This document shows, one piece after another, positions 1 through 12,935 of a stretch of DNA of 64,000 nucleotides (its first letter is position 1; the number at the start of each line of letters is the position of its first letter). This DNA comes from Taenia hydatigena (Eukaryota; Platyhelminthes; Cestoda; Cyclophyllidea; Taeniidae), in contig JADWOT020000004.1 of NCBI GenBank assembly GCA_036345935.2, positions 3,524,418 to 3,588,417 on the forward strand, written 5' to 3'. The notes under the pieces were generated by a model. It did not search any database. It was not told where the DNA came from and saw only the letters and a list, made by a program, of their open reading frames with translations. The position numbers were made by a program, and so were the translations under genes.

Positions 1-316
1 AACAGCATCACAGCACAAATAGACTGACCTTCTAACTGTGCCTCTCTCAATGACCTTCGTGTGATTTGTAGCACTTATTTTCTGCTCCGACACAGCAACG
101 GCTTTGATGCCAGCCATCTGCAAAAATATGCTCCCCATACTCCTGTAATAGTCTTTGTTACCAAACAAAATATACAAGGACTGGCAAGATAGGTGTAATT
201 AAGCTACCGCTCACAGATGGTTAGTCAGTTAATACGGAGATCTACAGATTCCCACCCGAAACTCATCAGTCTGCACTGAGGCCCTGTGCCTTTCCATTTG
301 CTTAGTTCCCAACTCC

Positions 317-600
317 TGCATGTGTGATTGTGGTAGGGCAACGCATCGAACAACGAATGCGGTCGGAGCAGAAATTAGCGCTGATGGCATCCACACACGC
401 GTATGTGTAAGTGACCCTTTGTACATGAGGTCGAACTGGCGACTCACGTACAGGCATGTATGGTGTGCTTCACCTATGCTCGTTCCATTCGTTGCATCGA
501 AAACTGACAAACATGATGCTTATCAATTCCTCATTCTCTCAACACATGTGCCCACCGGTGACCGAGAGAGACCGTTATGTTGCATTGTACCCTGAGGTCT
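317..600 (+). repeat. dispersed repeat family A, copy 1
   Basis: It matches 8219-8500 in the same orientation. Both begin with TGTGATTGTGG, then an 'ACGAATC.AACAACGAAT'-like stretch, a run of CACAC and GTGACCC, and a later GTGACTCAC or GCGACTCAC motif. Small indels and many substitutions make this an old copy. No coding capacity is shared between the copies. Confidence 0.55.
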
Positions 601-770
601 CCCAAAGGAGAAATGAAAAATGTCAATGCTCATTGAGAAGCATCGACATTTGGTAGGTCCAATCAGTGTCTCCTAAGGTGTCAAATGATATTCAAACATT
701 CCTCTGCAAATTATGGCCTAATTCAGTCGAGTAGTTAATTTGCGCATCTGCTGAAGGAACTTCAATAAGG

Positions 771-905
771 CAAGGTAGCATTTAGCCCCGTACACAAGTA
801 CATTCCCGTGTGCTCGACCATATGCAAATAAGCAGGCATCCATAAAAATGAGACGCGGGTTTGGGGGTGGAAAGACATACACGATGGCATGATTGAGTGA
901 GTGCA
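771..905 (+). repeat. dispersed repeat family B, copy 1
   Basis: It matches 2534-2662 in the same orientation. The shared core is 'AAATAAGCAGGCATCC' followed by TAAAAA.GAGACG.GG and a CGATG.CATG box about 50 bases later. Roughly three quarters of positions agree by eye. Confidence 0.55.
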
Positions 906-2533
906 TGAGATTTAAATGTACGAATCAAAATTGTAAAGTGCGTGGCGTTCGCTATCCAACAGTCTCGAAACCAATGAAGCTCAGTAATGCCTTGCCGCGC
1001 AAAACATCGCAGCAAATAGAGTTGTTTGCATTACGCACTAATGCTGCTAGCCATCACCGTGTCTGCACTATTACCTACTAGAACTATTTTAGTGGTACAC
1101 CGCTTGACCTACCAAATCACTATATTAAATAGGTAAACCAATGTTTCGCATGGTCTTATTTTCACTAAAATTAACTAGATGCCCATTTATACGTTCAAGT
1201 GCTCTAACGTCAGGTCATGAGTAAGACTTTGACATAACACACTAAATTGTTTAAATTTTACATTAGCCAAGAAGGCATTAGTTGTTTTCCTTTCGAGTGG
1301 AATTCGCATCAAGTATCTAGATAGCACAGAGTTACAGGAGGGGTCCCGATTGCTCGCCTACATGTATATATATTCTTCATGCTTATTCAGTAACTGCACT
1401 GCTGAAGATGCTTCATTGGATGGATTCGTATGCTTACAGCTATCATTTACCTGACGTAAACTGCGCCTACCAAAATTGCCACCAAATGTTGCGCTCATAG
1501 CATCCGCACAATGAATGCATCGTCAATCAGCATACTGCCGGTGTGGAACGCTGTGCACATCGCGTTCTTTCTTAGCATTATCAATGGACGCACTCTGCGG
1601 GTTGTCATAAATAAGATGATGTCAGAAGAATAGGTGAAGTGTCGTTCGCGGGGTAATGCAATCGCTAATGGGGCAGGCATTAACAGAGGAGGTGACAGTG
1701 GTACCTACTTGAACTCGAATTCCACCTCATTTGACGCCTACAATATCACTGCAAGCTAATTCTTTAGTCACCAGGGCCAGGCAGTTTGGCTAGTGAGTTT
1801 AGTAAATACCGGCAGCACACCGGTTTAGACAGGGATATTGCAACAAATCAAAGACACCATTTTCATCGTCAACTAAGAACAACATGGTTTACTCATGGCA
1901 TAGTCGTAAGTACCCACACAAGTCGTTAAGGCATTTAATAAAGCGATTGGGCCGATTGGTAAATCACATCAAAGCCAAGATTCCTACAAAATGATTTGGT
2001 GCAGATATTTTTAGCATCCAGATAATTTATAGCGTGACAGTGTTACAGATGATAGTGAAGGATGGCAAGCTAGCATTTATCGTTCTCGACTAATACCGAC
2101 TCAATCAATTCAAACATCATTTCGTTATAAGGCGCAGACTGTTTTAGCGCCGTCTTCAGTTGGTACATTTGGTCTCTCCCTACAAAACGCTCAACCCTGT
2201 CGCTTTATTATCACTTGCTTTTAAGCCTTTGTTCCCAGCACCTCCTCTTCAGAAGCACTATAGCTGGTTCTTATGCAAAGGCACAGCATTCACAGCCGAT
2301 ACTAACGAACGAAATGCCAATCCTAAGCAATCAAATCACCCGAGAGACACCAAAACACTCTCCTCAATTGCCCTTCCAAGACTATAAGATGCCCCTGCAA
2401 CGCCATGAGAGAACCATGCTGGAACGAAACCAGACACACATGCATGCAACAACCATTCACTGACCAGATTTTGGGCCAGAACTAAGTGTGGGCAACTGAT
2501 ACACTTCCACAGGGGAGTTTTTCATTTCTATTT

Positions 2534-2662
2534 AAGGTGGCATTTAACTCCATACATAAATGCATTCTTCGTGTGTTCGACGATATGGAAATAAGCAGGC
2601 ATCCGTAAAAAGGAGACGTGGATTTACGAAGGAAGAAAATAAACGATGACATGCTTTAGTGA
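2534..2662 (+). repeat. dispersed repeat family B, copy 2
   Basis: This is the partner of 771-905, sharing the 'AAATAAGCAGGCATCC' core. A much weaker third relic may lie near 3100-3120 (GACATGCAAATAAGTAG). Confidence 0.55.
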
Positions 2663-5600
2663 AGCAGAATAGGTGACGCGGTACATTGTACACAGGGTAG
2701 AGCTTTAGGCCGTGGTGTCGTCCAGTTTTGCTGAACAAAGCTATTAGGAAGGGGACACATTATATACGTTTTGACATGAACGAAGCCAAATGATACGGTG
2801 TAATAGTAAGAGAAGCCACCAAGAAGCATTAATGGGAAAGTGAAATGAAGCCGGCGCCCAAGGATTAAGCAATACAGATGTGTATTTTTTCCTAGATTTT
2901 CCAATAAAATGCGGAAGCGATCGTATGGATGAAAGAATTAGGTCGATTCCAATTGTGCTTCCACGCCAAAGCTTTGACGCCCACGGATCACTCGTGCGCT
3001 GAGACCTTAGCAAAATGAAATCGCGTCGGTATGTCGTTGCTATGGAACACAGGAATGCAGATGATGTTGTGCGCATAGAAGAAGACTTTGGAACATGGTG
3101 ACATGCAAATAAGTAGATTATAACAGAGAGCAAGAAGCGAGCCTAATCAGCAAATCGACAGCACTTCAGTGATGTGGGAGGGTGGATGATTTAATGAATG
3201 GGTCGATGCAAAGGGCAGTAAGGTTGTGTAGATTAAAGTTTGGATCTATTTTATGATGATATTGGGCTAAGACAGAACCGTAGATGGTAGTGCGGGAGGC
3301 TACAGTACCCACCAACTGATTGTCCTTCATTCCATTTCCATTGCTCACGTAGCCGCAGCCAGCGTTGTGTGGTTCGGTCGCTGTTTCTGATGCCGTCGAG
3401 GGTCAGAGCCTTTGTTGAGTGTAGGAGAATCTGTCAGACGCGGCAAGGTGACTATAGAGTGTTTCATACAAATCATAAATTGTAGTTGTAGAACAGCACA
3501 TAAAGAGGGTAAACTAACAGTGCTTACAATGTTTTGAATAGTCATGGGACACCGATTTGCGTGCCACTCTAAATTGGTTGCAAGGAATGAGGCAACCAGT
3601 GCAGATCTCTACATCAGCGATGGTGGCAGCGATGATGGAGTCGACCACGCATTGGGTTATTGAAGTTCACCAAACAAGGCGGAGAATATGAGAAATGTGG
3701 GTGCATGCCAAATGATCTCGAGATGGTAGTGGCGTGGCAAATGGATGGTGTAGTTGAGGACTTAACAAAGTGGCAACAGCTGTAGCAGTTACTAATTACT
3801 TGTAGTGAAGAGGCTGCATTTAAATAGCGCAAGTTGTAATTCAAATGCAAATGAACATAAGTCATCGTAGCTGGAGAAGTGAAACATTTATTTAGTTGAG
3901 ATCGGTTTCTTTCTTACTGGTTAGGAAGTCGAGTGATGCGTAGTTTAGTGGAAAAATATTATTACTGAACGGTAAAAGTACTCTGCTCCTAAAAAGGAAC
4001 CATTTTTGACGTATTTCTTTGTCCGTAAATATAAATCTATGCGATTCTTACACTTACTGCGGCACAGATAAAAATACGGTTGGGAGGAGTGCTCTTAATG
4101 ATGGCTGAAATGGCATAAGTGGAATTTCATCCCTTCTGACATGTTGGAGAGCGCTGTTTCTGGTAGTCAATTACCTTTTAAGGTGGAATGGATCCAACCT
4201 CCTTCCCTAAGAATCACTAATTTACCCCTCACGAGGAACATAAAGCAATGATTTTGAAGCCAATTTTGCTGCATTGGAAGGATGGTCATTGACCGCATCT
4301 GTATGAGCACATTCATTTCAGGCACACTTTGGTGTCTTCAGCCGTACTGTGGGGTGAACTCTTTTTCTTTATATGAGGCAAAATTAACTATGGAATTTGT
4401 GAAAGCTTTTTTGAGACAACTGCGCTGTAATTGCTCACGAAGGGAGCCGTGACGAAGGTTAGTGACTTTCGGCATGGTTGCTGTCCACATTTGATGCCTT
4501 TAAATGAGAGCGCAATTGACGAGGAAGTGCAGCACTGAAACTCAAACATTACTACGTAACAAATTCGTCGCCTTAACAGCAGACGACTGGGATCTGAGGG
4601 ACTACCCATCGCATTCCATAACTTTTTATTAGAAGTAGAGGTCTTCTGAAGTACCAGCTTCTCTTTCCCATCTGATAATAGGTAGACGGTTTACCCACTT
4701 GAACGCTTCTACTCTGATAATGACTTATGTGACGAGCGTTCTACTTTAGTCGCCTGACATTGCAGACAATTGAGAAATCAAGGTGCGAATGCTTATCGCT
4801 CCTGTGGGATGCGACAACGGCTCTAGGTCCCGGGAACAGACGTAGTCAGCTCATAACTGCTAAGTGGGGCGTATTCCATCTGCGTTAGGTGCTACGCATT
4901 GAGTCATTTCCCTTACAGTTACCTGGCTGAACTGTTGCGGTGCCATCGTGTAGATCTGCTGAAAATGGATTTTGTCCGCATTTAGTTATCATGAGATATC
5001 GGTTTTAAGTTCCTTTTTGTGTTGAAGTTTCCGTGAATGCACATTCTAAATTCGCAATCCGATAAAGTATTCAAGACTGCAATGAAAGTAATTTGATGAG
5101 GGAGATGGGGAACGGATATTCGAAATAATCCAGCCATGGTTACATCACTATTAACTATTGCTGTGTTAGAGGATTCAAGGGGGAGACCTGGTGGAGTAAA
5201 GGGGGATAAGTCTGTTGTTGCTGCATCTGCTGTCCCTGCCGCTATGAATATGGGAATGAGTTGTGTGAGTAGCCATCCACCAAGCATTTTGGCTTATCAT
5301 TACCTTCCATGACTGCATCTCAGCCCGCACCCATCGAGATTGCAATGCGTACTTCGTTTCACATAATCAAGAAATTGTCTTTATGCACTCAGTTTGTAAG
5401 GCTAATCTCATTGCACTGCCTGTGATTCCCGTCATTATGGCGTCAGATTTATTAGCGTTGTTAAATGTTAATTCACGAGTTCCTCTTGATTCTAATGTAG
5501 CACGATAAAGGAAAGCTTATCTGTACATGAAGCCATAATAACTGGATAAACATATGGAACTTATTAAGCCTATCTTCCCAGCAAATTCTGGTTGCCTGCC

Positions 5601-6824
5601 CGACTTTGGAATGCGCTTCCAACTTAGAGCTTTTCTAATGCATGATGTTGAATGTACATTCGATGTGAAAGGCAAGGGCGACAATCAAATGAATGCCTTC
5701 AATCAAGGGATCTTCTCCTTGCTTGAGTTTTTTATTGCTGTTGAGTTTAAATGTCTTTGATTTCTTTAAAATGTTATGCCACACTTCATTACCTTTAACT
5801 AAAGATCCATTGTATCAGATTTCGGCATCCTAGAATTGTCTTTGCATGCTCTTTATTCTACGAATTTTACATACTAACCCAAATTATGCTCGGCATTTGA
5901 CTAGCTCTACTTGAACTCAGCGTTATACTTCCCTTGACTTCTCAATGCACTCGTCTCTGCATTTGTCAGGATTGTACCAAACATTGTTGATTAATCAAGT
6001 AGTTAACGCCTCCGCACGGCATTTCAAGATAATCATCTTTAATTTTGTGCTAGAATCCGCTTTGAATGATAGGATGCATTGAAAGCACCTTTGACTCCTG
6101 CATCTTGCAACGCTTTTAGACGAGTCCCAAAACAACGACTTTGCTTATGTGCAGTGAATGTGTCTATCTACAGTGTCTCAATAGCACGAGCCTGACACCG
6201 ATTTCTGGGGTGGCCTGGTTTTCTGCTACCTCGACTAAACGTAATTCGAATATTCCGCGAAAGAGATCACTTTATTTCGAGATGGCGACCTTATGAATTT
6301 AGCACACCTATTGAAGACGTTGAAAATGTATTTGTCAAATTATGGCGTGATGGTTCTCCCACAATTAAGTATTAGGGTACGAACCAGTACTGAATACAAT
6401 TGACTTGATATTTTAATTTGCTGATTCCCGCCCATTAGGTTTCGTCCATGCACACGATCACCAAATCCTGCCTTTCCACCAATTCCAAAGCCAAGCAGGC
6501 CTCTGATCTCTTGATGGCTCTTGAACTTAACCGCTTTAATGTGATTAATGTAAATGAGCAACTCTCCATCAATTTGTTTATGTGAATAGTTGCATAGTTC
6601 ACCTGTTGACTGCTCATTCCATGCACGCCAAATAATGGAATCGATTCATTGCATCGTTTCTTCTTCGCCTATTGACAATGCGTTCCACGTAGCTTGTCTG
6701 CTTAGCGTTTCATATAGGTCCAATTAGCTGCAAGTCTTAATTCATGAATTAAAACTGACTTTGTTCAGTTTTAAATAGCATTGCTGTCTCACCTGATGCC
6801 TTGGTCAAGCAGTGCAGTTTGATC

Positions 6825-6900
6825 TATCCATAGAGCTCAAATGTAGGCGAATGTTGTCATGCAGGACTGATTGTCAATGAGTGAAGCTAAATAAGTTAAA
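6825..6900 (+). repeat. short diverged repeat C, copy 1
   Basis: It resembles 7540-7605: both carry AGAGCT.AAATGT, then CGAA.GTTGTCATGCAGG and a TTGAT/CTGATTG box. Short and diverged. Confidence 0.4.
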
Positions 6901-7539
6901 TTCCTCTCAACATGTCAAGGAGCAGCAACTAAATTGGGATAAATTGACCCATTAACTGAAATTAGGAGCACTCATTTTGCTGTTACGAAAGGCGACGTTT
7001 GCTATGTGGTACAAGTTGTTGCTTCATTTGGCGTACTAAACTCTGTGATAGGACTCCTCACTACATGTCTCTCACGTCAAAACATGTCTTGCTTTGCATT
7101 TGGCAGGTGCTAACCACACAGTTCTTTGTTGTTCGATCTATTACCTTTGCGTGCGTTAGTCCTCCTGTACAGTTTCTCTTAAAATGTCCAGTTACATGGC
7201 TAAAGAGTCTAGTGGTATAGTTTGAAAGGACGTTGTGGGGGACGATAATGTCCAAAATCATACGAACTACCTAAATTATGAGCCAACGAGATCAGGAGGA
7301 CGCTTTGCTTGTTGGTACTTGTGTAGTGAGTTGATAAGGAACCATATTATGATGGGAAAGGACAATACTGTTAGTAAGGGCAGGAATGACTGCCAGTTGG
7401 AAATGACTGGTCTGTTTAAGCATGCTCATCCGGCCTCCATTCGGACAAAAAGTAGTGATTTCGTGATCTGTAGCAAGAATCACTTCACTAATCATCATTA
7501 ATTTGTTGATGCCTCCACCAAGCTGCGCTGTTTGACGCA

Positions 7540-7605
7540 CCGTTAGAGCTTAAATGTCAACGAAAGTTGTCATGCAGGGTTGATCGCAAAAGAGTAGCCC
7601 AGAGT
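7540..7605 (+). repeat. short diverged repeat C, copy 2
   Basis: This is the partner of 6825-6900, sharing the AAATGT and 'GTTGTCATGCAGG' boxes in the same order and spacing. Confidence 0.4.
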
Positions 7606-8218
7606 GGATCGAAAATCTCAGTCAATTTAAGGTAAAACAGCGGAAGCTAAGCAACTGCAGCCTCTTACTCTGATAGTGAGCGCCCGTTGTGCTTTAGATG
7701 CTTCATTACAAAAGGCTTATAAGGAAAGCATAAAATCCACTGGTTTATTTCTGGTGAACTTTGCACACACAAAAGTATTTTCTCCTTCAGAATAGACACA
7801 GGCCAGATAGAAGCTAATTCATTCACTCAAGCCAAATGCCATTCGGACAGGACAATTTGTTTCTAGCCACAAGAATTCGCTCCCACCTCCGACAAGCCTT
7901 GCTATGGGAGGAGCCCAATCCAGTTAAAACTCTCCGCAAAGTTCAATGATTGCCGATTTAAAATTGGCATTACCCAAAACCTCAGCTGAAGTAGCCCTCA
8001 ACTTCAACTTCCTTCTTAACCGCTCTGACACACAGTTGGCATCACTACGAACAATGCGCAGACAATCCAATGAGAGTACGGTTATTTGTGTTTTGTAAAA
8101 TAAAATCGTGATTTACGGCTAAAATCATTTCATCTTCATTAGCGCCGTCACAGCTGCCTACGCTGATCTAATGCAGATAAAATGTGTCGTTTGTGCTTCC
8201 GCTTTTCTGCCACTAACC

Positions 8219-8500
8219 ACCCGTGTGATTGTGGTTAGGCGACGAATCAAACAACGAATCACAGAAGAAATCAAGATTAGCGTTAATAACATCTAAACAC
8301 ACACGCACATGTGGGTGACCCTTCGTACGTGAGTTTAAACTAGTGACTCACACGCATACAAAGGGTGGTGATCTTCGTCGTGCTATTTTTTCATCTCATC
8401 GACAGCTGGCAGACCCGCTGCTCGTCTGTTCCTCGTTTGTCCACCACACGTGCTGAAGCGATGACAGAGAAAGGACAGTAGGTTGCACTATTTCAACTCA
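8219..8500 (+). repeat. dispersed repeat family A, copy 2
   Basis: This is the partner of 317-600. It sits about 440 bases upstream of the CNOT2-like fragment but does not overlap it. Confidence 0.55.
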
Positions 8501-8936
8501 TGTCTCACATAGGCCGAGTGCATTCGGTCAATCCCCATCAAAAAACGCCATCTCTAGGTAGGCTGAATCATCCTTCCCTCATGAATACACTAAATCTAGA
8601 ACAACAAAGTATGGGCAGACTTATGTGCAAATGAAGGCCTCGTGTTTCCAGCAAACTACTGATAGGAGGGTAAGTGAGCATTACATGTGTGGTGTGTAAA
8701 ATTGGAGAGAATAGGTTAGTTCCAACATAGTTCCATGCTTTCTCTTTCCAATTCCTCTTCGTATTCCTCATCGACACCAGTGCTTTCTCATTACTAAGCA
8801 TACCAAACGGCGCTGTTGAACAGAACCAAGCTCCTCGTCCTCCATCTCTCACTCAACTTAGGACATCAAACTTTAATGGACACAACAGGATCATTGCTGA
8901 AAATGTAGGCTGCAGTATGAAAACTATGTGGTCCAT

Positions 8937-9975
8937 TATCTTTCAAAAGTCACCAGTCCATACCCTGGCGTAACACCACCAAAATAAGGTAGATTTAAGC
9001 CTCCTCTGCTCACTCCAATGTGGAGCTTGGACCACTCGTTCAACTCTGAGGGTCCTCGATCTCCGCTCCTATTCAGTCCTGCAGACAGTGCCAACTCGTC
9101 GTTGCTGGGACCAAGCAAGTCTGCTGCCAGTATGGAATGTTTGAATGGGCATGTTGTCCCTTCCATCAAGCCATGCACAACCTCGAGTATCGGTCTTGTG
9201 TTTGATTCTTCCGATTCCTCCTTCAGTGTCAAGTGCGCAAATCCATCAGATGGTGAAGGTAGACCAGACAGCTCTCAGCGTCGAAATCGAGTTGCAGCTA
9301 CTACGATGGGTAGTAGCAACAGTGGAACAGCTCGTTTGCGTAGTGGTGGTGATGGTAGCTGTGCTTCTGGTCACAATTCCTTCCCTATATTCAGGAGACA
9401 GACAAACACGAAGTTCTGCATGGATGAGGACTTTTCCACCCTCCCACATGCAAAGATACCACCAACTCTCTTCTCCACCAATGATTGCGGTGTTCATTTC
9501 ACTGCTGCTGCAAATGCTACTCCTTCAATGTCTTGCTCATCCTCCTCCACCAACGCCACTGCCTCTTATGTCCTACAGCATTCCCATTTCGATCCAATCG
9601 GCTCATTCCACAGCACCTATATTAAACCCGGCTGCGCATCGTAGTTAATTGTGCAATCAAACGAACCGTGCACAGAGTGACACTACATCCTCCGAAGCTG
9701 ATGATTCTGCCCACTCCATTCAACTCCTCGACAATCATCGCATCACCGGCATTCCCACTCAAATGATCAACAACCAATATGGAATGCTTGGTCCATTAAG
9801 GCTCGCAGAAATCGAGTCGTCGCTCGGAGCCTTCGCAACTGGAATTGAACTCAGCAGACAAACTTTCACAATTGGTTTCAACCTGGGTTAGTCAGCACCT
9901 CTCAATTCCCTCTCCTCACCATCATCCTCTATTCCATACGTGCGCTTGTACATATGGTTCCTCCATTTGTTGGGC
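8937..9975 (+). pseudogene. CNOT2-like (CCR4-NOT subunit 2) pseudogene fragment
   Basis: Functional CNOT2 is a scaffold subunit of the CCR4-NOT deadenylase; this copy should make nothing useful. In one frame (8988-9644) the translation is Ser/Pro-rich and contains DEDFSTLPHAKIPPT around 9423, like the 'NEDFPALP' box of animal CNOT2. In a second frame (9649-9891) it contains ITGIPTQMINNQYGMLG around 9745-9795, like the conserved 'VTNIPQGMV.DQFGM.GLL' motif, followed by a relic of the LGLNL box (IGFNLG). The frame is interrupted by TAA at 8985, TAG at 9642, TAA at 9646, a frame change near 9640, and TAG at 9889. A loosely similar Ser/Pro-rich tail continues to about 9975. The C-terminal NOT2/3/5 domain was not found. 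No introns are visible, so a decayed retro-copy is likely, though a copied single large exon is possible. The order and spacing of the two motifs make the assignment fairly secure. Confidence 0.6.
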
Positions 9976-11994
9976 TGATGAAGCATTTTCCTCATCTGAG
10001 TCACGGTTGTGTCATGCTGGTCACAGTCTCCAAGCCTCCACGTCCTCCTCCTCATTCTCCTCTCCTCTCTGATTGCCACCTCCTCTTGCTTGAATTTTGT
10101 GGTGTATGTAATTTCTAGTGTCCTTTTCTGTTGTTCAGTGAAATGCACAACAGATTCACATCTCCTCTGGCCGACCAACACACGCTACCACCAGTGAGGT
10201 TGAGGGACTCAGGAAGCCAATCATCATTCCTGTAGCCCGTGCACCTGTCTCAAGCCCAAACCTCTAATGCGCTATGATCAGAGGCTAAAAATGGGTTTGT
10301 GACAGTGGTTTGAGGCCCCTAGCACTTCAGTTAAGAGCAAATTGGAGTGTAAGAGTTTGGAGATCCTAAGTGATAATAACCAAGGCTGGACCCGTCAGAG
10401 CACATTTGGATTGTGTCAAATATCATCAGATATATGTAAATTTCAAAAAGCCATTTCGACTGTTTGAGAAGAACATAGTTAGAGCACGATTGTCTCACCC
10501 CAGCACAGTTGTTTGCTTGTTAGCATTATTTGGGTTTTGGAGACTCCCCATAGGGTTCCCATAACCCACCACTACTACTCCATCGTGAGTGTGCTCACAA
10601 GGGAACGATAAACAAGGGCGACCTGGCGAATGAAGTTTTGTGCTGATCCTAGCTACTAGCATTATGACCGGTGGCTTTTGTGTCCAAAATGCAAAGGCTA
10701 TATTCTCTTCGTCAACGTATGATAAATCCAAAGCCTACAATATAAGAGGATAATTTCGTGGCAGTCCAATTACTGTCAAAGCCCCTCGAACTGTTCTGAC
10801 TCGGAGAGGACTGGAATGGAAGTGTTCGTGACCACAAAGGCATCGTCTTTTCTCGCTTGTGCTTCCGCCTTTTCTCTTTCCCTTTGTCTTGGATACTCGA
10901 ATTTCTATTGCTCTTTACCCTAACTTCCTTGTGGTACATCTAACATTGTGCTTTTGCCAGAATTTCCAACTGCGTAATGAATGATGCAATCGAATCAACT
11001 CGGATTCCTATGCACATGCATTGCTTTACTAGTGCTCAGATTTCAATTTAGCAGTGACGGTAGTAGCACTGGTAGTTAGTCTAAGGTAACCACTCGTTGT
11101 GTTACCCTATAAACGCACCACAAATGTAAAACACAAAATTTATGCTCAAAATTATTGCATTACACGAACTTCCTACCAAAAGAGATAGAAGCGATCCTAT
11201 CCATTCGAGAAGTTCATGGCATCATATTCCTTCCTTCTGCACCCGAATTCTCTATCATCGAACTAATGTGTGTTTTACGACTGATGTAGCCTTTATTCAT
11301 CTCCTCGTCTACGCCTCCCTTACGTCGATTTCCTACCACACAAATGCTGCTGATAGTAATCCATCTGTCAAAACCAGAATCTCATCGTGTAGATCATCCT
11401 TCGTTCTGCTTGTCATTCATTGTCCATGAAGCTAAACCCAAACATTTTGTGCCTTCTTGTATTATAAGACTGAAAGTGACCAGAAAGCAAGCTGAGCTGA
11501 AAAAACGCTAGACACTACAAGTTGGCGCACACGAAGCACGAATGCCATCGTTACGGCCAGCATAAAATACGCAAGGTATGAGAGCCAGATCCAGGTCTTG
11601 CACAATTGCAATCATACTGTTGAAATATTTGGCGAATAGATGCAAAGGTGGGAGAATAGGAAATAATTTGGTCATTAGACACTAGGTCGAAATGTGCGCG
11701 GCAGAATGTTGGGACGCTATGTGATCAGTTAAACAGGTGCAGTCTCTGAATTGATTTATATCACGATTTGAGAGTTCCACAGACGACAAAACGAGTAAAA
11801 GTTGGTTAGGTAATCTGCTTGTGTAGATGCACACGTAGGACGGAAACTTTGCTTATCGTTGCAGTGGTTACTATGCCTAGCAGTGCACGGTCAATTTTTC
11901 CATGGCATACTACACACTTCCTTGAATTCTGCCTCATAATAAGTGTACTTATTCGAGTTGGGGATCCTAATATGCATTCCATTATCTTGCAAGG
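9976..11994. other. intergenic, no gene seen
   Basis: Only short chance frames lie here. A CT-rich stretch at 10020-10090 encodes serine/leucine runs and may still belong to the CNOT2-like relic, but I cannot align it. There is no splice-like structure and no strong repeat. Confidence 0.45.
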
Positions 11995-12289
11995 AAGTCT
12001 TTACCACATCACCGAAATACTCGGCTGACATAACTTGCCCCTGCGATTGCACCTGCAAATGTGCTTCGACAAACGCATAAAAATGACACTGACCATAATC
12101 CGAAGTGACTAGGATGGACTTGGTGCAGACTTGAGAAAACCTGGAAGTAGTTGCAATGACCACCACCTGGAGTGCAATGTGGCTGTATTAGCACTACCTA
12201 GACGGTTCAACACAGCAATAATATCAGTTGACATTTGTATTCGTATGAAATCTCAACCGCTCAACGCATCGACGTTATTGAGGGACCAA

Positions 12290-12600
12290 TCTACCGACCG
12301 TTACTTCCATGACAACAGCGACAAACGAGTGATAGAATGAGAAGGCTTTGGCGCAGCACCCAACAGTGAAGCGTTGAAGAACGTTAGAGGTGAGGCGGCA
12401 AGAGTGTCGGATCGCAGGGAGGGTGGAGTCCACCAGGGCAGACAATGTGCACGAAGTAGCCCATCCCCTAAGCCGACGTGCGCACGTGGCTTTACAAGCA
12501 CACCCAAATTTCTATCGCTCTCAGCAATGCAACCCTGTGTGTGCGTGTGTGCACAACAATTGCCGCTGGCTCGTAGAATGGCAGCGACTTTTGCCGTCAA
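12290..12600 (+). repeat. foldback repeat unit, plus orientation, inside the left arm
   Basis: This is the best-preserved example of a roughly 270-base unit. Its marks are GAGGTGAGGCGGCAAGAGTG, then GATCGCAGGG, a GGGCAGACAA.G box, CCTAAGCCGACGTGCG, 'TGGCTTTACAAGCACACCC' and a CTCTC box. Diverged copies occur near 13900-14200, 15180-15440 and (inverted) 16680-16830. A diverged inverted copy lies next to it at 12690-12935. Confidence 0.55.
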
Positions 12601-12689
12601 AGCGAAACCGTGCTTGTGAAAGCGCATGAGCATATCGACTTAGACACTGGACTATTTCGCGAACATTACACACTTGCGTCCTTCATGTT

Positions 12690-12935
12690 AAATTACGCCA
12701 TCCACCATCTTGCTCAGTACCCTATTCATGCACTTGCAGCACAAATTGCGCTACATTGCAGAGAGCAGGAGATGGTCTACTTCGCCTCATATCAGTTGTT
12801 CACTCTTGTGGAGTTAACCTACCCCGTTATCCGATGCTTTTGCCAACTCAAGCCAAACTTCTTCTTCCCATTTATCACCTCACATCGCTCTTCCACTGGC
12901 TGCTGCACCAACCTTTGGCCATTAGATGCACCGAA
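12690..12935 (-). repeat. foldback repeat unit, minus orientation, inside the left arm
   Basis: Read on the minus strand, this has GATGTGAGGTGATAAATGGG, a CATCGGATAACGGGGTAGG box, GAGTGAACAACTG.TATGAGG and an AAGTAGACCATCTCCTGC box in the order seen in the plus units. The resemblance is distant, so each arm is itself an old hairpin of two units. Confidence 0.4.

Larger units (their letters stand above)
1..8936. other. intergenic DNA with diverged short repeats, no gene seen
   Basis: No frame here has exon-like structure, a recognisable domain or a convincing splice pattern. The longest frames are about 130 codons and show no family resemblance. What can be seen are pairs of diverged direct repeats, listed separately. 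A 101-codon frame on the minus strand (5287-4982) begins with a hydrophobic stretch that could pass for a signal peptide, but it has no other support. Confidence 0.5.

Noticed and set aside
4982..5287. 101-codon minus-strand frame beginning with a hydrophobic, signal-peptide-like stretch
   Set aside because: Single exon with no domain and a random-looking second half; one chance hydrophobic start among many frames is expected.
9145..9648. 167-codon plus-strand frame overlapping the CNOT2-like relic in another phase
   Set aside because: It is the shadow of the Ser/Pro-rich frame that carries the CNOT2-like motif.
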